Part shown: piece by piece, positions 8,681 to 17,437 of the stretch
Layout of the letters: the number at the start of each line of letters is the position of its first letter
Numbering within the stretch: the stretch's first letter is position 1
NCBI GenBank assembly: GCA_014191855.1
Contig: BJHF01000011.1
Location: forward strand, 1 to 64,000
Direction: 5' to 3'
From: Deltaproteobacteria bacterium
GTDB taxonomy: Bacteria; Myxococcota_A; UBA796; SXON01
Length of the DNA stretch: 64,000 nucleotides
The notes under the pieces: generated by a model
The model's database searches: none
Seen by the model: only the letters and a program-made list of their open reading frames with translations
Told to the model about the DNA's origin: nothing
Made by a program: the position numbers and the translations under genes

Positions 8681-10008
8681 TCCCCCTCCTCACCACCCTC
8701 GCGTTCGCCACCGAAACCGTCACGCTCGACCCGGTGGAGTGGAGTGCGATGGCCAAGGAACGGCCGCCCACCGAGGGGGCGACGCCGACGGAGTGGGTGC
8801 GGCAGGGCCTGGAGGAGGCCGAGCGTTTCGGCACGAACACGGGCCTGGCGCTGCACTCGATGGTGACGGAGGCCGAGTGTGTTCCGGTCGGTCAGGCGCG
8901 CTCGTGCGAGGTCGCGGTGCGATGGACCCTGCGCGATCCCGCCACCGGGGAGACGGTCTACACGGGCCTCACGCGGGGCCTTGCGCCGGATGCGGAAGCG
9001 AGCGTGAAGGACGCGACCGACCGCCTGTTGAGCCGCCAAGCGTTCCTTACCACGATCGACGCGATGAAGCGGTCCGTGCCACCCGAGGTGGTGTTGCGCC
9101 GCTGCGCAGACCCTGCCCACGCCCTGCCGTCCGGGATGAAGCTCGCGTTGGGGGCGACGGTGTTTGTGGAGGTTCCTGCCGGCACCGGGAGCGGGGCGGT
9201 GATCTCACCGGACGGCTGGGTGCTGACCGCGGCGCACGTCGTCTCCGGCGAGACAGCCATCAAAGTACGCACCCGCACCGGCACGTCGGTCCCCGCCAGG
9301 GTGGTGGCGATGGACGTGCGCCAGGACGTGGCGTTGCTGCGTGCGAAGGGGGAGGCGTGGGCGTGCCTTCCGTTGGCCGCCGCGCCGGCGGAGGTGGGCG
9401 ATGAGCTGTACGCGATCGGGTCCCCGCTCGGAGAGGCGCTGGAATTCTCGGTGTCGAAGGGCATCGTTTCGGGTGCGCGGCGCGTGGGCGACGTTCGTTT
9501 CCTGCAGACAGACGCGAGCTTGAACCCGGGGAACAGCGGTGGCCCGCTGGTGGGGATGGACGGCTCGGTGTTGGCGGTAGTGAGCTGGAAGGTGGCGGGC
9601 GAAGGCATGGAGGGGCTGGGCTTCGGCGTGCCGGTAGACGCCACGTTGGAGAAGTTGTCCTTACGTTGGGGCGACGTGAGCGTGGAGCCTGAGGCGCCGT
9701 TCGTGGTGGGTGAAAAAAGGGAAATGGTGCGCGACGTGGACGATCCGGTAAGGAGCAAGGCGATCGCCAAACGATCCACACGGGCGGGCTACATCGTCGC
9801 CGGCTCGGTGATTGGTGGTGTGGGCGGAACGATCGTGCTCATCACCTGGGCGACCTACGCCGTGAACCCCTCCATGACCCAGGACCAGTGGACGATGCTG
9901 CAGGTTACGAACACCATTGGTTGGGCAGGTGTGATTGGCGGGGCGAGCCTGATCGTCGTTCCGATGTTGACCGACACGCCCGGCCTGGCCGTGCAGGGGA
10001 GGTTCTGA
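8677..10008 (+). CDS. trypsin-like (HtrA-like) serine protease with membrane tail
   Basis: A serine protease of the S1C/trypsin fold. Numbered from the GTG at 8734, the triad is His168 (LTAAHVV), Asp198 (RQDVALL) and Ser268 (NPGNSGGPL). No PDZ domain follows; instead there are two C-terminal hydrophobic segments (about 350-376 and 398-415). Conventional start codons are GTG 8734 or ATG 8749, but neither gives a signal peptide. The frame is open back to a CTG at 8677 that overlaps the upstream TGA (CTGA), and this start adds the signal-like IPLLTTLAFA. That start is therefore preferred but unproven. Likely envelope protein quality control together with the parvulin. Confidence 0.85.
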   Translation: MIPLLTTLAFATETVTLDPVEWSAMAKERPPTEGATPTEWVRQGLEEAERFGTNTGLALHSMVTEAECVPVGQARSCEVAVRWTLRDPATGETVYTGLTRGLAPDAEASVKDATDRLLSRQAFLTTIDAMKRSVPPEVVLRRCADPAHALPSGMKLALGATVFVEVPAGTGSGAVISPDGWVLTAAHVVSGETAIKVRTRTGTSVPARVVAMDVRQDVALLRAKGEAWACLPLAAAPAEVGDELYAIGSPLGEALEFSVSKGIVSGARRVGDVRFLQTDASLNPGNSGGPLVGMDGSVLAVVSWKVAGEGMEGLGFGVPVDATLEKLSLRWGDVSVEPEAPFVVGEKREMVRDVDDPVRSKAIAKRSTRAGYIVAGSVIGGVGGTIVLITWATYAVNPSMTQDQWTMLQVTNTIGWAGVIGGASLIVVPMLTDTPGLAVQGRF

Positions 10009-10844
10009 TGTTGTGGTTACTCGCTGGTTGCCTGCTGCTGGCGGAGCCGCCGGAGATCGTGGCGGGGGCAAGTATTTTCGGGGGGGACACCGCGTCCGCC
10101 ACGCCAGAGGAGCTCGGGGAGCCGCTCCAGGTGGGCGTCGGCTACTCGGACGCGTGTGTCGTTTATGACAGCGGCGCGATCGCGTGCTCCGGGTACACGA
10201 AAGGCCCTGAGGGAATCTTCGTGGACATCGAGGGGGGGCTGTTCGACTACTGCGGGATCACAGCAGATAATGAGCTGATCTGCGAAGATGACAAAGGGGG
10301 CCCGTCGGAAGCCGAGTCGGTAGACATTGGCGAGTCCGGCGCCTGCGCGATCAAGGATGGCGCGCTCAAGTGTTGGGGAAGCAACACCTTCGGCGTGGCG
10401 GACCCGCCCAGCGGGAGCAGTTGGGTGCGGGTGGCCGTGGGCACGTTCAATGGGTGCGCCGTTTCCGAAAGCGGGAGCGCAAAGTGTTGGAGCGACGACA
10501 GCCGGGACGACGTGAACGATGTGCCGAGCGGCGACTACCTCGACATCGCGACAGCGGATTTCACGGCCTGCGGGATTCGCGACGACGGCACCATTCGGTG
10601 CTGGGGCTCCTCGCTGGAGCCGGCCCCATCGGGGAGCTACGTTGCGATCGAGGCGGGAGAATACCACTACTGTGCGCTGCGCGACGACGGGGACGTGAAG
10701 TGTTGGGGGGATGACGATTACCAACAGTCGTCGCCGCCAGGGGACAGCTTTGAGAGCTTCGACTCTGGCGGCCTCGGCAACTGCGGGATCACCACCGACC
10801 ACGAGGTGAAGTGCTGGGGGAAGGTGGAGGAGGGGGAGTGGTAG
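10008..10844 (+). CDS. RCC1-like repeat lipoprotein
   Basis: A 278-residue predicted lipoprotein with a very short signal (MLWLLAG|C, lipid Cys8). The mature part has about six RCC1/BNR-like propeller blades with the signature 'C-[AG]-[LIV]-x(3)-G-x-[VIL]-x-C-W-G', for example CAIKDGALKCWG and CALRDDGDVKCWG, in which paired cysteines may form a disulfide per blade. Such repeats are abundant in myxobacterial surface proteins and probably mediate protein binding. The ATG overlaps the protease stop (TGATG), so it is the third gene of the parvulin-protease operon. Confidence 0.82.
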   Translation: MLWLLAGCLLLAEPPEIVAGASIFGGDTASATPEELGEPLQVGVGYSDACVVYDSGAIACSGYTKGPEGIFVDIEGGLFDYCGITADNELICEDDKGGPSEAESVDIGESGACAIKDGALKCWGSNTFGVADPPSGSSWVRVAVGTFNGCAVSESGSAKCWSDDSRDDVNDVPSGDYLDIATADFTACGIRDDGTIRCWGSSLEPAPSGSYVAIEAGEYHYCALRDDGDVKCWGDDDYQQSSPPGDSFESFDSGGLGNCGITTDHEVKCWGKVEEGEW

Positions 10845-10913
10845 CGGGCGGACGCGCGATACCGAGCGACGCCACTGGCCCAGGGACCGGGCCTACGGTA
10901 TCGCCCAACCGGA

Positions 10914-11915
10914 TCAGAACGCCGCGGCGATCGCAGGAGTTCGGAGCTCCACCTTGGGTTCGCCCAGCTCGCGGGTGCGGCGAAGCAGGCCCGCCATCAT
11001 CAGGTCGCGGTCGACCGAGGGCTCCTCCACGAGGGGCTCGCCGAGCATGAGCTCGTAGAGGCGCTCGGCGACCTCGGGGGACGTGAGCGCGGACTGTACG
11101 GCGGCGCGCAGCTCTTCGCCAACGGGGCCCATCGTGCGGAGCATGTCTTCCGGGAGTGACGGGAATGCGCCGCGACCGGTGCCGTGGCCCAGCGCATCCA
11201 CCAGCGCGGGCACGCCGCCGGAGAACCGGGCGGCTTTTTCGAGGAGGCGTGGGGGGATGGCGCCGACCTGCATCACCAGCGCGGCGGCGGCCTCGGCTTC
11301 GGCGAAGTCGCTGAGGTCGATGCGAACGGCGCCGCCCACGTCGAGGGCGGGGGAGTCCACGGAGCCGGCGAGGAGGATCGTACAACGCCGATCTTCACGG
11401 GCGCGCTCGGCGTAGCGGGCCCACACGAGGGCCAGATCTTCGAGCACTTCCACCGGCAGGGTTTCGCAGGAGTGCGCGAGGAGCGCGACGGGATCCGGTG
11501 CGTCCTGATGCGCTTCGTCCAGCAACATCTCGGCGGCGTTGTAGAAGCCGCGACGGTCCACCACCATCGGCAGCGCGCGTTGGTGCCAGCCGGGGCTACC
11601 GAGATCGCCGATGACCCGCAGGATGAAGTTCCAGGCTTCGGCGGGTTGGCGGCCAAGGAGCGGCCGGAACGACACGGTGCGGCAGCCGATCGCGGGCTCG
11701 CCGACCGCGAGATCAAGCGCGATGTCTTCAAGGAAGCCCTGGGGAACCGTCCACCTTGGGGTGAGCATCGCTACCGGTTCGAGTCGGCGCAGGTTCGTGC
11801 GTACGCGACGCGCCGTGCGGGCGCGGATCGCCGCTTCGGTGTGCACCATCTCGGGATCGAACGTGGCTTCCTTGCGGTCGTGCCAGAACTGGAGACGGCG
11901 GGCGTTGCGATTCAC
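10914..11915 (-). CDS. AAA-like (TniB/Orc-type) protein with degenerate P-loop
   Basis: A 333-residue protein built like an AAA/STAND ATPase but apparently unable to bind ATP normally. The Walker A position reads GEPAIGCRT (residues 72-80), lacking the lysine. The Walker B position reads VALLAHSCETL (near 143-153), lacking the Asp-Glu pair. A sensor-1-like strand ILLAGS (180-185) and a lid-like region (FSGGVPALVDALG) are kept. An Arg-rich N-terminus precedes the fold. GTG at 11915 is the start: a TTGACA-N17-TAGCCT promoter on this strand ends six bases upstream, so the mRNA may be leaderless. It is divergent from an uncharacterised operon. Function unknown. Confidence 0.65.
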   Translation of the reverse strand: MNRNARRLQFWHDRKEATFDPEMVHTEAAIRARTARRVRTNLRRLEPVAMLTPRWTVPQGFLEDIALDLAVGEPAIGCRTVSFRPLLGRQPAEAWNFILRVIGDLGSPGWHQRALPMVVDRRGFYNAAEMLLDEAHQDAPDPVALLAHSCETLPVEVLEDLALVWARYAERAREDRRCTILLAGSVDSPALDVGGAVRIDLSDFAEAEAAAALVMQVGAIPPRLLEKAARFSGGVPALVDALGHGTGRGAFPSLPEDMLRTMGPVGEELRAAVQSALTSPEVAERLYELMLGEPLVEEPSVDRDLMMAGLLRRTRELGEPKVELRTPAIAAAF

Positions 11916-11921
11916 CCGTGC

Positions 11922-11950
11922 AGGCTACAAAGAAAGTGTTGTCATGTCAA
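11922..11950 (-). promoter_or_regulatory. sigma-70-type promoter, leaderless, for degenerate AAA gene
   Basis: Read on the minus strand: a perfect -35 TTGACA (11950-11945), a 17-base spacer and -10 TAGCCT (11927-11922), with the GTG start of the gene only six bases further on. No Shine-Dalgarno sequence is possible. A divergent -35-like TTGTCA (11939-11944, plus strand) overlaps it and could serve the gene at 11980. Confidence 0.6.
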
Positions 11951-11979
11951 GAGTTCGGATCGGTTAAGTCTGAGAAGTA

Positions 11980-13527
11980 ATGACGACCGGCGCGCCTCCC
12001 GTCCTCGGAAACCCCCGCCGCTTGTTGCGGGTGCTGGAATCCGTGGCGGGTGGTGTGCGTCGGCCCGCCTCGATCGCGCGAGTCCTCGATATTGAAGGCC
12101 GGGTAATCCGTAGCTACCTCACGCACGCCGAGTGGCTCGGGCTCGTGAAGAACGCGGCGGAGCCGCACCTCACGAGGGCCGGGTTGGACTTCGTGTATGC
12201 CGGGAACCGCCGGGCCATCGCGCTGGCGGTGGCGGTGCGCGCACACCCGGTGCTCGGCGCGGGGCCGACGGTCGAGCGGGTGGCGGAGGTGCTGGTGGAC
12301 GACGGGCTGGCCGCCTCCATCGGCGGGGGGCGTCGCGACGCGCGGGCGATCTTCCGGCTGATCGAGCCAGCGAGGAAGCTGCGCCCGAAGCTCGTGAGCA
12401 CCGAGCAGCTCCATCTCGGTTTCGCAGGGCCCATCGGGGCCCGGCGGTCGCAGATCGAGCCGAACCCGGGCGACGACAGCCTTGACGTGTACGCCCTGGT
12501 GCTCCGGTCGCTCCTCGAAAACGGGGAGCTGCGGCTAAATACGCTCCGTGGGGTGCTCGACGACGCGGGGGCGGGTGGCGCGGGGTTGGGCGGATACGTC
12601 GCGCTGGCCGTGCGGCGGGGGGACGCGGAGCGGCGCGGCGACGTTTTGGTCGTAACGCCGGGTGCGTTGGCCCGAGCCGACCTCGCCGAAAGCGTGGTGT
12701 CCGTGGGGCTCTCCGATCCCGACTTCCGGGCCTGGTTGGACGCGCCGGATCGGCCTGGTCCGGAGGCTCGCCGGTGCGCGCGATGGGCCCGGCGCCTGTT
12801 TGGCAGCGAGTCGCCGGAGCGGGCGCTGCCTCGGCTCCTGTTCGGCCGGTCCATGGGCACGGTGCCGGCGGCGGGGGAAGCGGGGGGCAGCCTCCCCACC
12901 TACAAGGGCGCTTTCCTGGATGTGCTGATGGAGCCGGGGTTGGCCCTGGCCTTTCCCGGGTCGTTGGAGCGGCTCGGCGGCGGAATCGCGTGGGTGCACA
13001 GCCAGTGGCGCGCGGTCGTACAGAACCCAGCCGCTGTCCGGATCCCCGGCAGCCTCGACGCGAGGGTGTGTGTTCATGCCGGCCTGCTTCCCCCCGGTGA
13101 GCCGCCGCCACGCAACATTCCCGACCTGCTCACGCTCCGCCTGCGCGCCGCGAGGTCCGTTCCCGCGTTCGCCCTGCTCACCGCCGCGGGGATCCTGCAT
13201 CGCCGCAAGGCGCTACGGCTCCGCCAGCGCGGAGACAGCCTGTTCGTCGAACGGCCGGGGCGGCCCGAGCTGCCATGGAATGCGTTGGTGGGCCGGCTCG
13301 CGCGAGCGCGGGGCTGGCACCTGTGTCCGGTCGACTCGGCAGGTCGGTGGCGGCGGTTGCTCGAAACGGCGGAAGGCCTCGGCCTGGTAGCGCGGATCCC
13401 GGGCGAAGCCTGGACGATCGACGAAACCCTGTTCTGGCGCCTCGGCACCGACCCCGAACACCACGAGCTCCACGACCGCCTGGGCCCGCTCGCCGACCTG
13501 CTGGAGGCTGCGTGCGAAAACCCGTAA
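11980..13527 (+). CDS. unknown protein with N-terminal winged-helix-like region
   Basis: A 515-residue protein I cannot assign to a family. Residues 10-75 look like a winged helix: [35 protein letters not shown] and a wing with LTRAG. A second helix-rich region at 425-510 ([21 protein letters not shown]..., then [12 protein letters not shown]) may be another. The middle is Arg/Gly/Ala-rich without clear motifs. No signal peptide or membrane segment, so it is cytoplasmic and possibly DNA-binding. The ATG at 11980 is preceded by GAGAAG. The next gene overlaps it by 16 bases, and the degenerate AAA gene diverges from the shared 64-bp promoter region. Confidence 0.72.
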   Translation: MTTGAPPVLGNPRRLLRVLESVAGGVRRPASIARVLDIEGRVIRSYLTHAEWLGLVKNAAEPHLTRAGLDFVYAGNRRAIALAVAVRAHPVLGAGPTVERVAEVLVDDGLAASIGGGRRDARAIFRLIEPARKLRPKLVSTEQLHLGFAGPIGARRSQIEPNPGDDSLDVYALVLRSLLENGELRLNTLRGVLDDAGAGGAGLGGYVALAVRRGDAERRGDVLVVTPGALARADLAESVVSVGLSDPDFRAWLDAPDRPGPEARRCARWARRLFGSESPERALPRLLFGRSMGTVPAAGEAGGSLPTYKGAFLDVLMEPGLALAFPGSLERLGGGIAWVHSQWRAVVQNPAAVRIPGSLDARVCVHAGLLPPGEPPPRNIPDLLTLRLRAARSVPAFALLTAAGILHRRKALRLRQRGDSLFVERPGRPELPWNALVGRLARARGWHLCPVDSAGRWRRLLETAEGLGLVARIPGEAWTIDETLFWRLGTDPEHHELHDRLGPLADLLEAACENP

Positions 13528-13901
13528 CCCCGTCTCCCCGGGCGCCCTCTCCGGAGGGCAGCGCGGTGTTCGTGTACGACGAACGAGCGCTTCTCGGCGA
13601 GGCGGAGGGCTGGCTCGGCGGAGATCGCGGCGCCCCGGGCGGCGTACGCGGGCGCCTGTTTCGCGGGCCCCGCGGGCGGCTGGGCCTCCTCCCCGAGCCC
13701 GGCGGGCCATTGGTGCGCGGGCGCGTCGTCGAGGTGCTGGCTGTGCAGCTCGCGGTCCTCGACTTCTTGTTGGCGGGCGTCGGCGGCGGCCTCGTACGGC
13801 GCCCGGTGCATGTCGTCGTGAACCTCCGGTCGGTGGTGGCGCAAGCGTGGGTGCTCGCGGATGTGGTCGGCTGGAAGCAGGTAAAGCAGGAGAGCCCTTG
13901 A
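13512..13901 (+). CDS. gamma-glutamylcyclotransferase-like protein
   Basis: A 129-residue protein from GTG 13512, overlapping the previous gene by 16 bases. It resembles the GGCT/AIG2 fold: an opening strand [13 protein letters not shown] where the family has 'VFVYGTL', then [39 protein letters not shown] and a closing strand. The canonical YGTL is replaced by YDER, so catalytic activity on gamma-glutamyl peptides is doubtful. The stop overlaps the next gene as TTGA. Assignment rests on motif spacing alone. Confidence 0.55.
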   Translation: MRKPVTPSPRAPSPEGSAVFVYDERALLGEAEGWLGGDRGAPGGVRGRLFRGPRGRLGLLPEPGGPLVRGRVVEVLAVQLAVLDFLLAGVGGGLVRRPVHVVVNLRSVVAQAWVLADVVGWKQVKQESP

Positions 13902-15478
13902 GAGAAGTCGCGTTTGAGTGGTTGCCGTGGGGGGAAGCGGCGTTCGCGAAGGCGCGCGAGGAACACAAGCCTGTGCTCCTCCACATCGGCGCCACCTGGT
14001 GCCACTGGTGCCACGTGATGGACGAAAGCACGTACCCGAGCGCCCGGGTGGGCCAGCTCATCCGCGAACGCTTTGTTGCGATCCGCGTGGACACCGACCA
14101 CCGCCCCGACGTAAACGACCGATACAACCAGGGGGGCTGGCCGACCTGCGCGGTGCTCGACGCGGATGGCGAAGTGCTCGTCGGTCGCCTCTACATGCCG
14201 CCGCACGAGCTCATCCCGCTGTTGGAGAGCTGCTCTTCGCCCGGCCAACGTTGGGTCATCGGAAAGCCCGGAGCGGCCGATCTGATCGAGGCTCCCGCTG
14301 CGGCGCCGGCCGTCTGGGCGGCGGTGAAAAAGGCCTACGATCCCTGGCATCACGGCTTCGGTGAGCTGGAGAAGTTCCCCCATCCCGGCGTGCTCGACTG
14401 GCTCGCGGATCGCGCCGCGCGCGACACGGACGAGAACGGGATGCTGAGCAAGACGCTCGACGCGATGGCGGAGAAGGGTCTGTATGATCCGGAAGAAGGC
14501 GGCTTCTTCCGCTACGCCACCCGCGACGACTGGGGGGAGGTGCACTACGAGAAGCTCGGGGAGGACCAGGCCCGACTGCTGCGTGTGTACCTGCGCGCGG
14601 GGCGGCAACGCGCGGCCTGCGAGCGCACCGTTGGGTGGCTGATCCGTCGGCTCTGGCGCGACGACGTGGGCGCCTTCGCCGGTTCGATGGACGCCGACGA
14701 GAGCTACTACAACCAGCGGCCAAGGGGCGAGGCGCCCCCAGTCGACGCGACCGTTTATGCGGGTTGGAACGCGCAGATCGCGAATACGCTGCTGTCGGCG
14801 GCGACCGCCTGGGACCGGCCGGGGCTCGCGGAGCTGGCACGCCTTGCGCTGCTTCATGTGCGGGAGCACCTGCTCCGGGCCGACGGCGCGGTGCTCCGTA
14901 CGGTGGGGGGCGTGGCCGGGTTACTGGAGGATCAAGCCGCGGTTGCCGACGCCTTCGCCCAGCTCGCGCAGTGGACCGGGGACGGGGGCTGGTTGCGGGA
15001 CGCGGAGCGGGTGCTCGGGTTCGTGGACGCGCTGGTGCTGCCCGAAGGGGGCTACCGCGATGCGCCGCCGGGCGGCGTGGGCCTCCTGGCGCACACGCGA
15101 CGGTTGCTCCCGGGGAACGCGGCGATCGGCGAGGCGGCGTGGCGCGTCGCGGCGCTCACGGACGACGCACGGTGGCGAACCGTCGCCGCGGAGGGCGAGC
15201 GTGGCGCCCGTGCAGAAGCCGATCGGTACGGATTCATGGCCGCCCCGTACGGCGCGCTGGCCGAGCGGCTCGCGCAGAAGGCGGTGGTGGTGAAGGTGAA
15301 CGGGAACGAAGCGCTGTTTCGGGCGCTTTGGGCCCGCTTCGACCCGGACGTCATCGTGCGGCGGGTGCGGGAAGGCGTCCCGGAAGGGGCCGCGCTCGCC
15401 TGCTCCGGCAGCGCCTGTGCTCGGCCAGCGCGTTCGATCGAGGAAGTACAGGCGCAGATCGCTGCGCTTCGTGCTTAG
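13898..15478 (+). CDS. DUF255 thioredoxin-domain protein (YyaL/SSP411-like)
   Basis: A 526-residue protein of the DUF255/spermatogenesis-associated-20 family. The N-terminal thioredoxin-like domain has the expected CHWC active site ([13 protein letters not shown], near residues 42-54) and NQGGWPT. The rest is an alpha/alpha barrel like glycosidase-related domains (MDADES, GWNAQI). Relatives usually have about 650-700 residues, so this is a short form. TTG 13898 is chosen because AGGAG at 13888-13892 is well placed and TTG overlaps the upstream TGA. Third gene of the overlapping operon at 11980-15478. Function in bacteria is undefined. Confidence 0.88.
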   Translation: MREVAFEWLPWGEAAFAKAREEHKPVLLHIGATWCHWCHVMDESTYPSARVGQLIRERFVAIRVDTDHRPDVNDRYNQGGWPTCAVLDADGEVLVGRLYMPPHELIPLLESCSSPGQRWVIGKPGAADLIEAPAAAPAVWAAVKKAYDPWHHGFGELEKFPHPGVLDWLADRAARDTDENGMLSKTLDAMAEKGLYDPEEGGFFRYATRDDWGEVHYEKLGEDQARLLRVYLRAGRQRAACERTVGWLIRRLWRDDVGAFAGSMDADESYYNQRPRGEAPPVDATVYAGWNAQIANTLLSAATAWDRPGLAELARLALLHVREHLLRADGAVLRTVGGVAGLLEDQAAVADAFAQLAQWTGDGGWLRDAERVLGFVDALVLPEGGYRDAPPGGVGLLAHTRRLLPGNAAIGEAAWRVAALTDDARWRTVAAEGERGARAEADRYGFMAAPYGALAERLAQKAVVVKVNGNEALFRALWARFDPDVIVRRVREGVPEGAALACSGSACARPARSIEEVQAQIAALRA

Positions 15479-16197
15479 CCCAGGAGCTGGAGCCCGCTCC
15501 ACGCCAGGACGCCGAGCCCGATGGCCACCACGCCCCCCCACCGGAGCGCCATCCGCTCTTCGTAGCGCACAACCTCGGATTCATCGCGGTCGCTCAGCAC
15601 GTATACGTCTCCTTCCGGGCGCATGCGCCAGGTGCCCTCCGTTTCCACGACGGTGCCCACCGCATGGAGCCGATCGCCCTGAAGGAAGCACTCCTCACGA
15701 TACCGAACGTACGGACCCTGCAGGTTGGCCGGCGTTTCTTCGAGCCGGGCGAGCACCGCGGTGAGCTCGGCGCTGGGAACGCCGTAGATTCCGCCAGACA
15801 CGTGCTCGGCGCGGGTGAGGATGACATCGGCCGCGCTCACATCGATATCGAGGCGGCCGCCGCCATCATCGAGCCAGGTGGTGACGCACTCCTTACGGTC
15901 TACCAGCGTTTCCCACTTGTTCTGCCGCCGCTGCTCGATGATGAGCCGCCAGTACAAGCACGGGCGCTCCGTGAGCGGCGAGGTGAGCGCGCGCTCGCCG
16001 TGCACCGCCCCCTGCACTTCATGGAGGCCGGGCGTGAGTCCCGAGAGCGCCGTCGGTGGCGTTGACGAGATCAGGCGCGCGGTGCGCCAAGCCCGTAGCG
16101 CAAACCAGCCGCCGAGACCGGCGCTGATCGCCCCCGCTGCGAGCGCAGAGATGACAACGATGGGTGGAAGCGAGGCCACGAGCGCGGATTGTACCAC
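15475..16197 (-). CDS. GIDE-domain membrane protein
   Basis: A 240-residue protein with one transmembrane helix at about residues 12-35 and one at about 220-238. Between them is a soluble domain resembling the GIDE domain of eukaryotic MUL1/MULAN ubiquitin ligases: the typical start (GLHEVQGAV), [17 protein letters not shown] and a later [14 protein letters not shown]. No RING finger is present, as in other bacterial copies. Likely inner-membrane; function unknown. The stop overlaps the end of the convergent DUF255 gene by four bases. GTG at 16197 is the only start giving the full first helix. Confidence 0.72.
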   Translation of the reverse strand: MVQSALVASLPPIVVISALAAGAISAGLGGWFALRAWRTARLISSTPPTALSGLTPGLHEVQGAVHGERALTSPLTERPCLYWRLIIEQRRQNKWETLVDRKECVTTWLDDGGGRLDIDVSAADVILTRAEHVSGGIYGVPSAELTAVLARLEETPANLQGPYVRYREECFLQGDRLHAVGTVVETEGTWRMRPEGDVYVLSDRDESEVVRYEERMALRWGGVVAIGLGVLAWSGLQLLG

Positions 16198-16211
16198 GCC
16201 TGACGAAACCT

Positions 16212-17339
16212 TTACTCGTCGGCGAGCGGTACGATGTCCTCCAACGCCAAATACGGCGCAGCTACGAAACGTCGCAGACCCCGGTTGACCAGCTTTCCAT
16301 CGAGAAAGCCGACGGCGTGGCGCAGCGCGGGAGTAGTCGCGAGCGCCGCGTGAACGCCAGCGCCGAGGGCCGTCAAATAGGGGAGCAGGCTGGAGGCGAG
16401 CGCGCGCGAGCTGGTGCGCGCGACCTCACTGGGCAGGTTGGGAATGCAGATGTGCCGCACGCCCTCCACCTCGTACACGGGCGCGTCGGCCGTCGTGGGG
16501 CGGCTCGTTTCGGCGCAGCCACCCTCATCGATCGACATGTCGATGAACAGGCTTCCCTCACGCATCGCCCGGATGTGGCTACGGCGGAGCACCTTCGGGG
16601 CGGGCTCGCCGCGAACGGCGACGGCGCCGATTACGACATCGGCTTGTTCAAGGTACCGAACGAGGTGATATTCGCTCGCGACAGCAGTCACGACCTGGCT
16701 CGCGACGGCGTGTTCCAGCCGCTGGAGCCGACGGGGATCGCGATCGAGCACGACGACCTGCGCGCCCAGGGCGGCGGCCTCGCGCGCCGCGGCCGAACCG
16801 GCGCTCCCGCCGCCGATCACGAGCACCAGCGCGGGCGGCACGCCGGGGGAGCCGCCCAACAGGATTCCAGGGCCGTTGCCCGGGATCGTGAGGTGCCACG
16901 CCGCGAGGGTTACCGCCACGCGCCCGCCGATCGCCGAGAGCGGCTCAAGGATCGGGTACTCGTCAAGGCCCTCGCGCACAAGCTCCAACGAGAGCGTGGT
17001 GATCCCCCCCTTCGCGAGCGCATCGTGCAGCGCCGGAGGCTGCCCGGCGAGGTGCAGGAATGCTGCGAGCGCCGCGCCAGGGCGGAGAATCTCCACCTCC
17101 GCGGGCGCAGGCGGATGCACCCGCAGGAGGATCTCGGCTTGCCCCGCTACCTCGCGCGACGTGTAGGCAATCTGCGCACCTGCGGCGAGGTATTCGGTAT
17201 CGGAAAACCCTGATCCGGCGCCGACATTCGACTCCACAATGACGCTGTGGTCGAGCCCCGAGAGCACCCGCACCCCCTCGGGCGTGAGCGGGACACGTCG
17301 TTCGCCAGGCAGGGACTCGCGGAGGACACCGAAGCGCAT
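16212..17339 (-). CDS. ald: alanine dehydrogenase
   Basis: A 375-residue member of the AlaDH/PNT family, catalysing NAD-dependent interconversion of L-alanine and pyruvate plus ammonia. Visible motifs: N-terminal RFGVLRESLPGERRVPLTPEGV, the substrate lysine region (LLRVHPPAP), and a Rossmann GGGSAGSAAAREAAALGA near residues 176-193 followed by VLDRD. Length fits alanine dehydrogenases (about 370). Start ATG at 17339; upstream frame extends but the family N-terminus begins here. A TAGGCT -10 lies eight bases before the ATG with TTGTAC 17 bases further up, so the mRNA is probably leaderless. Confidence 0.88.
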   Translation of the reverse strand: MRFGVLRESLPGERRVPLTPEGVRVLSGLDHSVIVESNVGAGSGFSDTEYLAAGAQIAYTSREVAGQAEILLRVHPPAPAEVEILRPGAALAAFLHLAGQPPALHDALAKGGITTLSLELVREGLDEYPILEPLSAIGGRVAVTLAAWHLTIPGNGPGILLGGSPGVPPALVLVIGGGSAGSAAAREAAALGAQVVVLDRDPRRLQRLEHAVASQVVTAVASEYHLVRYLEQADVVIGAVAVRGEPAPKVLRRSHIRAMREGSLFIDMSIDEGGCAETSRPTTADAPVYEVEGVRHICIPNLPSEVARTSSRALASSLLPYLTALGAGVHAALATTPALRHAVGFLDGKLVNRGLRRFVAAPYLALEDIVPLADE

Positions 17340-17347
17340 GGGGGCGA

Positions 17348-17376
17348 AGCCTACCGGGCCCCGCGCGCGGGTACAA
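17348..17376 (-). promoter_or_regulatory. leaderless-type promoter of ald
   Basis: Minus strand: -35 TTGTAC (17376-17371), a 17-base GC-rich spacer, -10 TAGGCT (17353-17348), then eight bases to the ald ATG. The expected transcription start falls on or next to the start codon. Confidence 0.5.
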
Positions 17377-17437
17377 GTGGCCGACACAAGCACGTGCCAG
17401 CGGGAGCCCGCGGAAATCCGGGTTAGACCCCCCAAGG

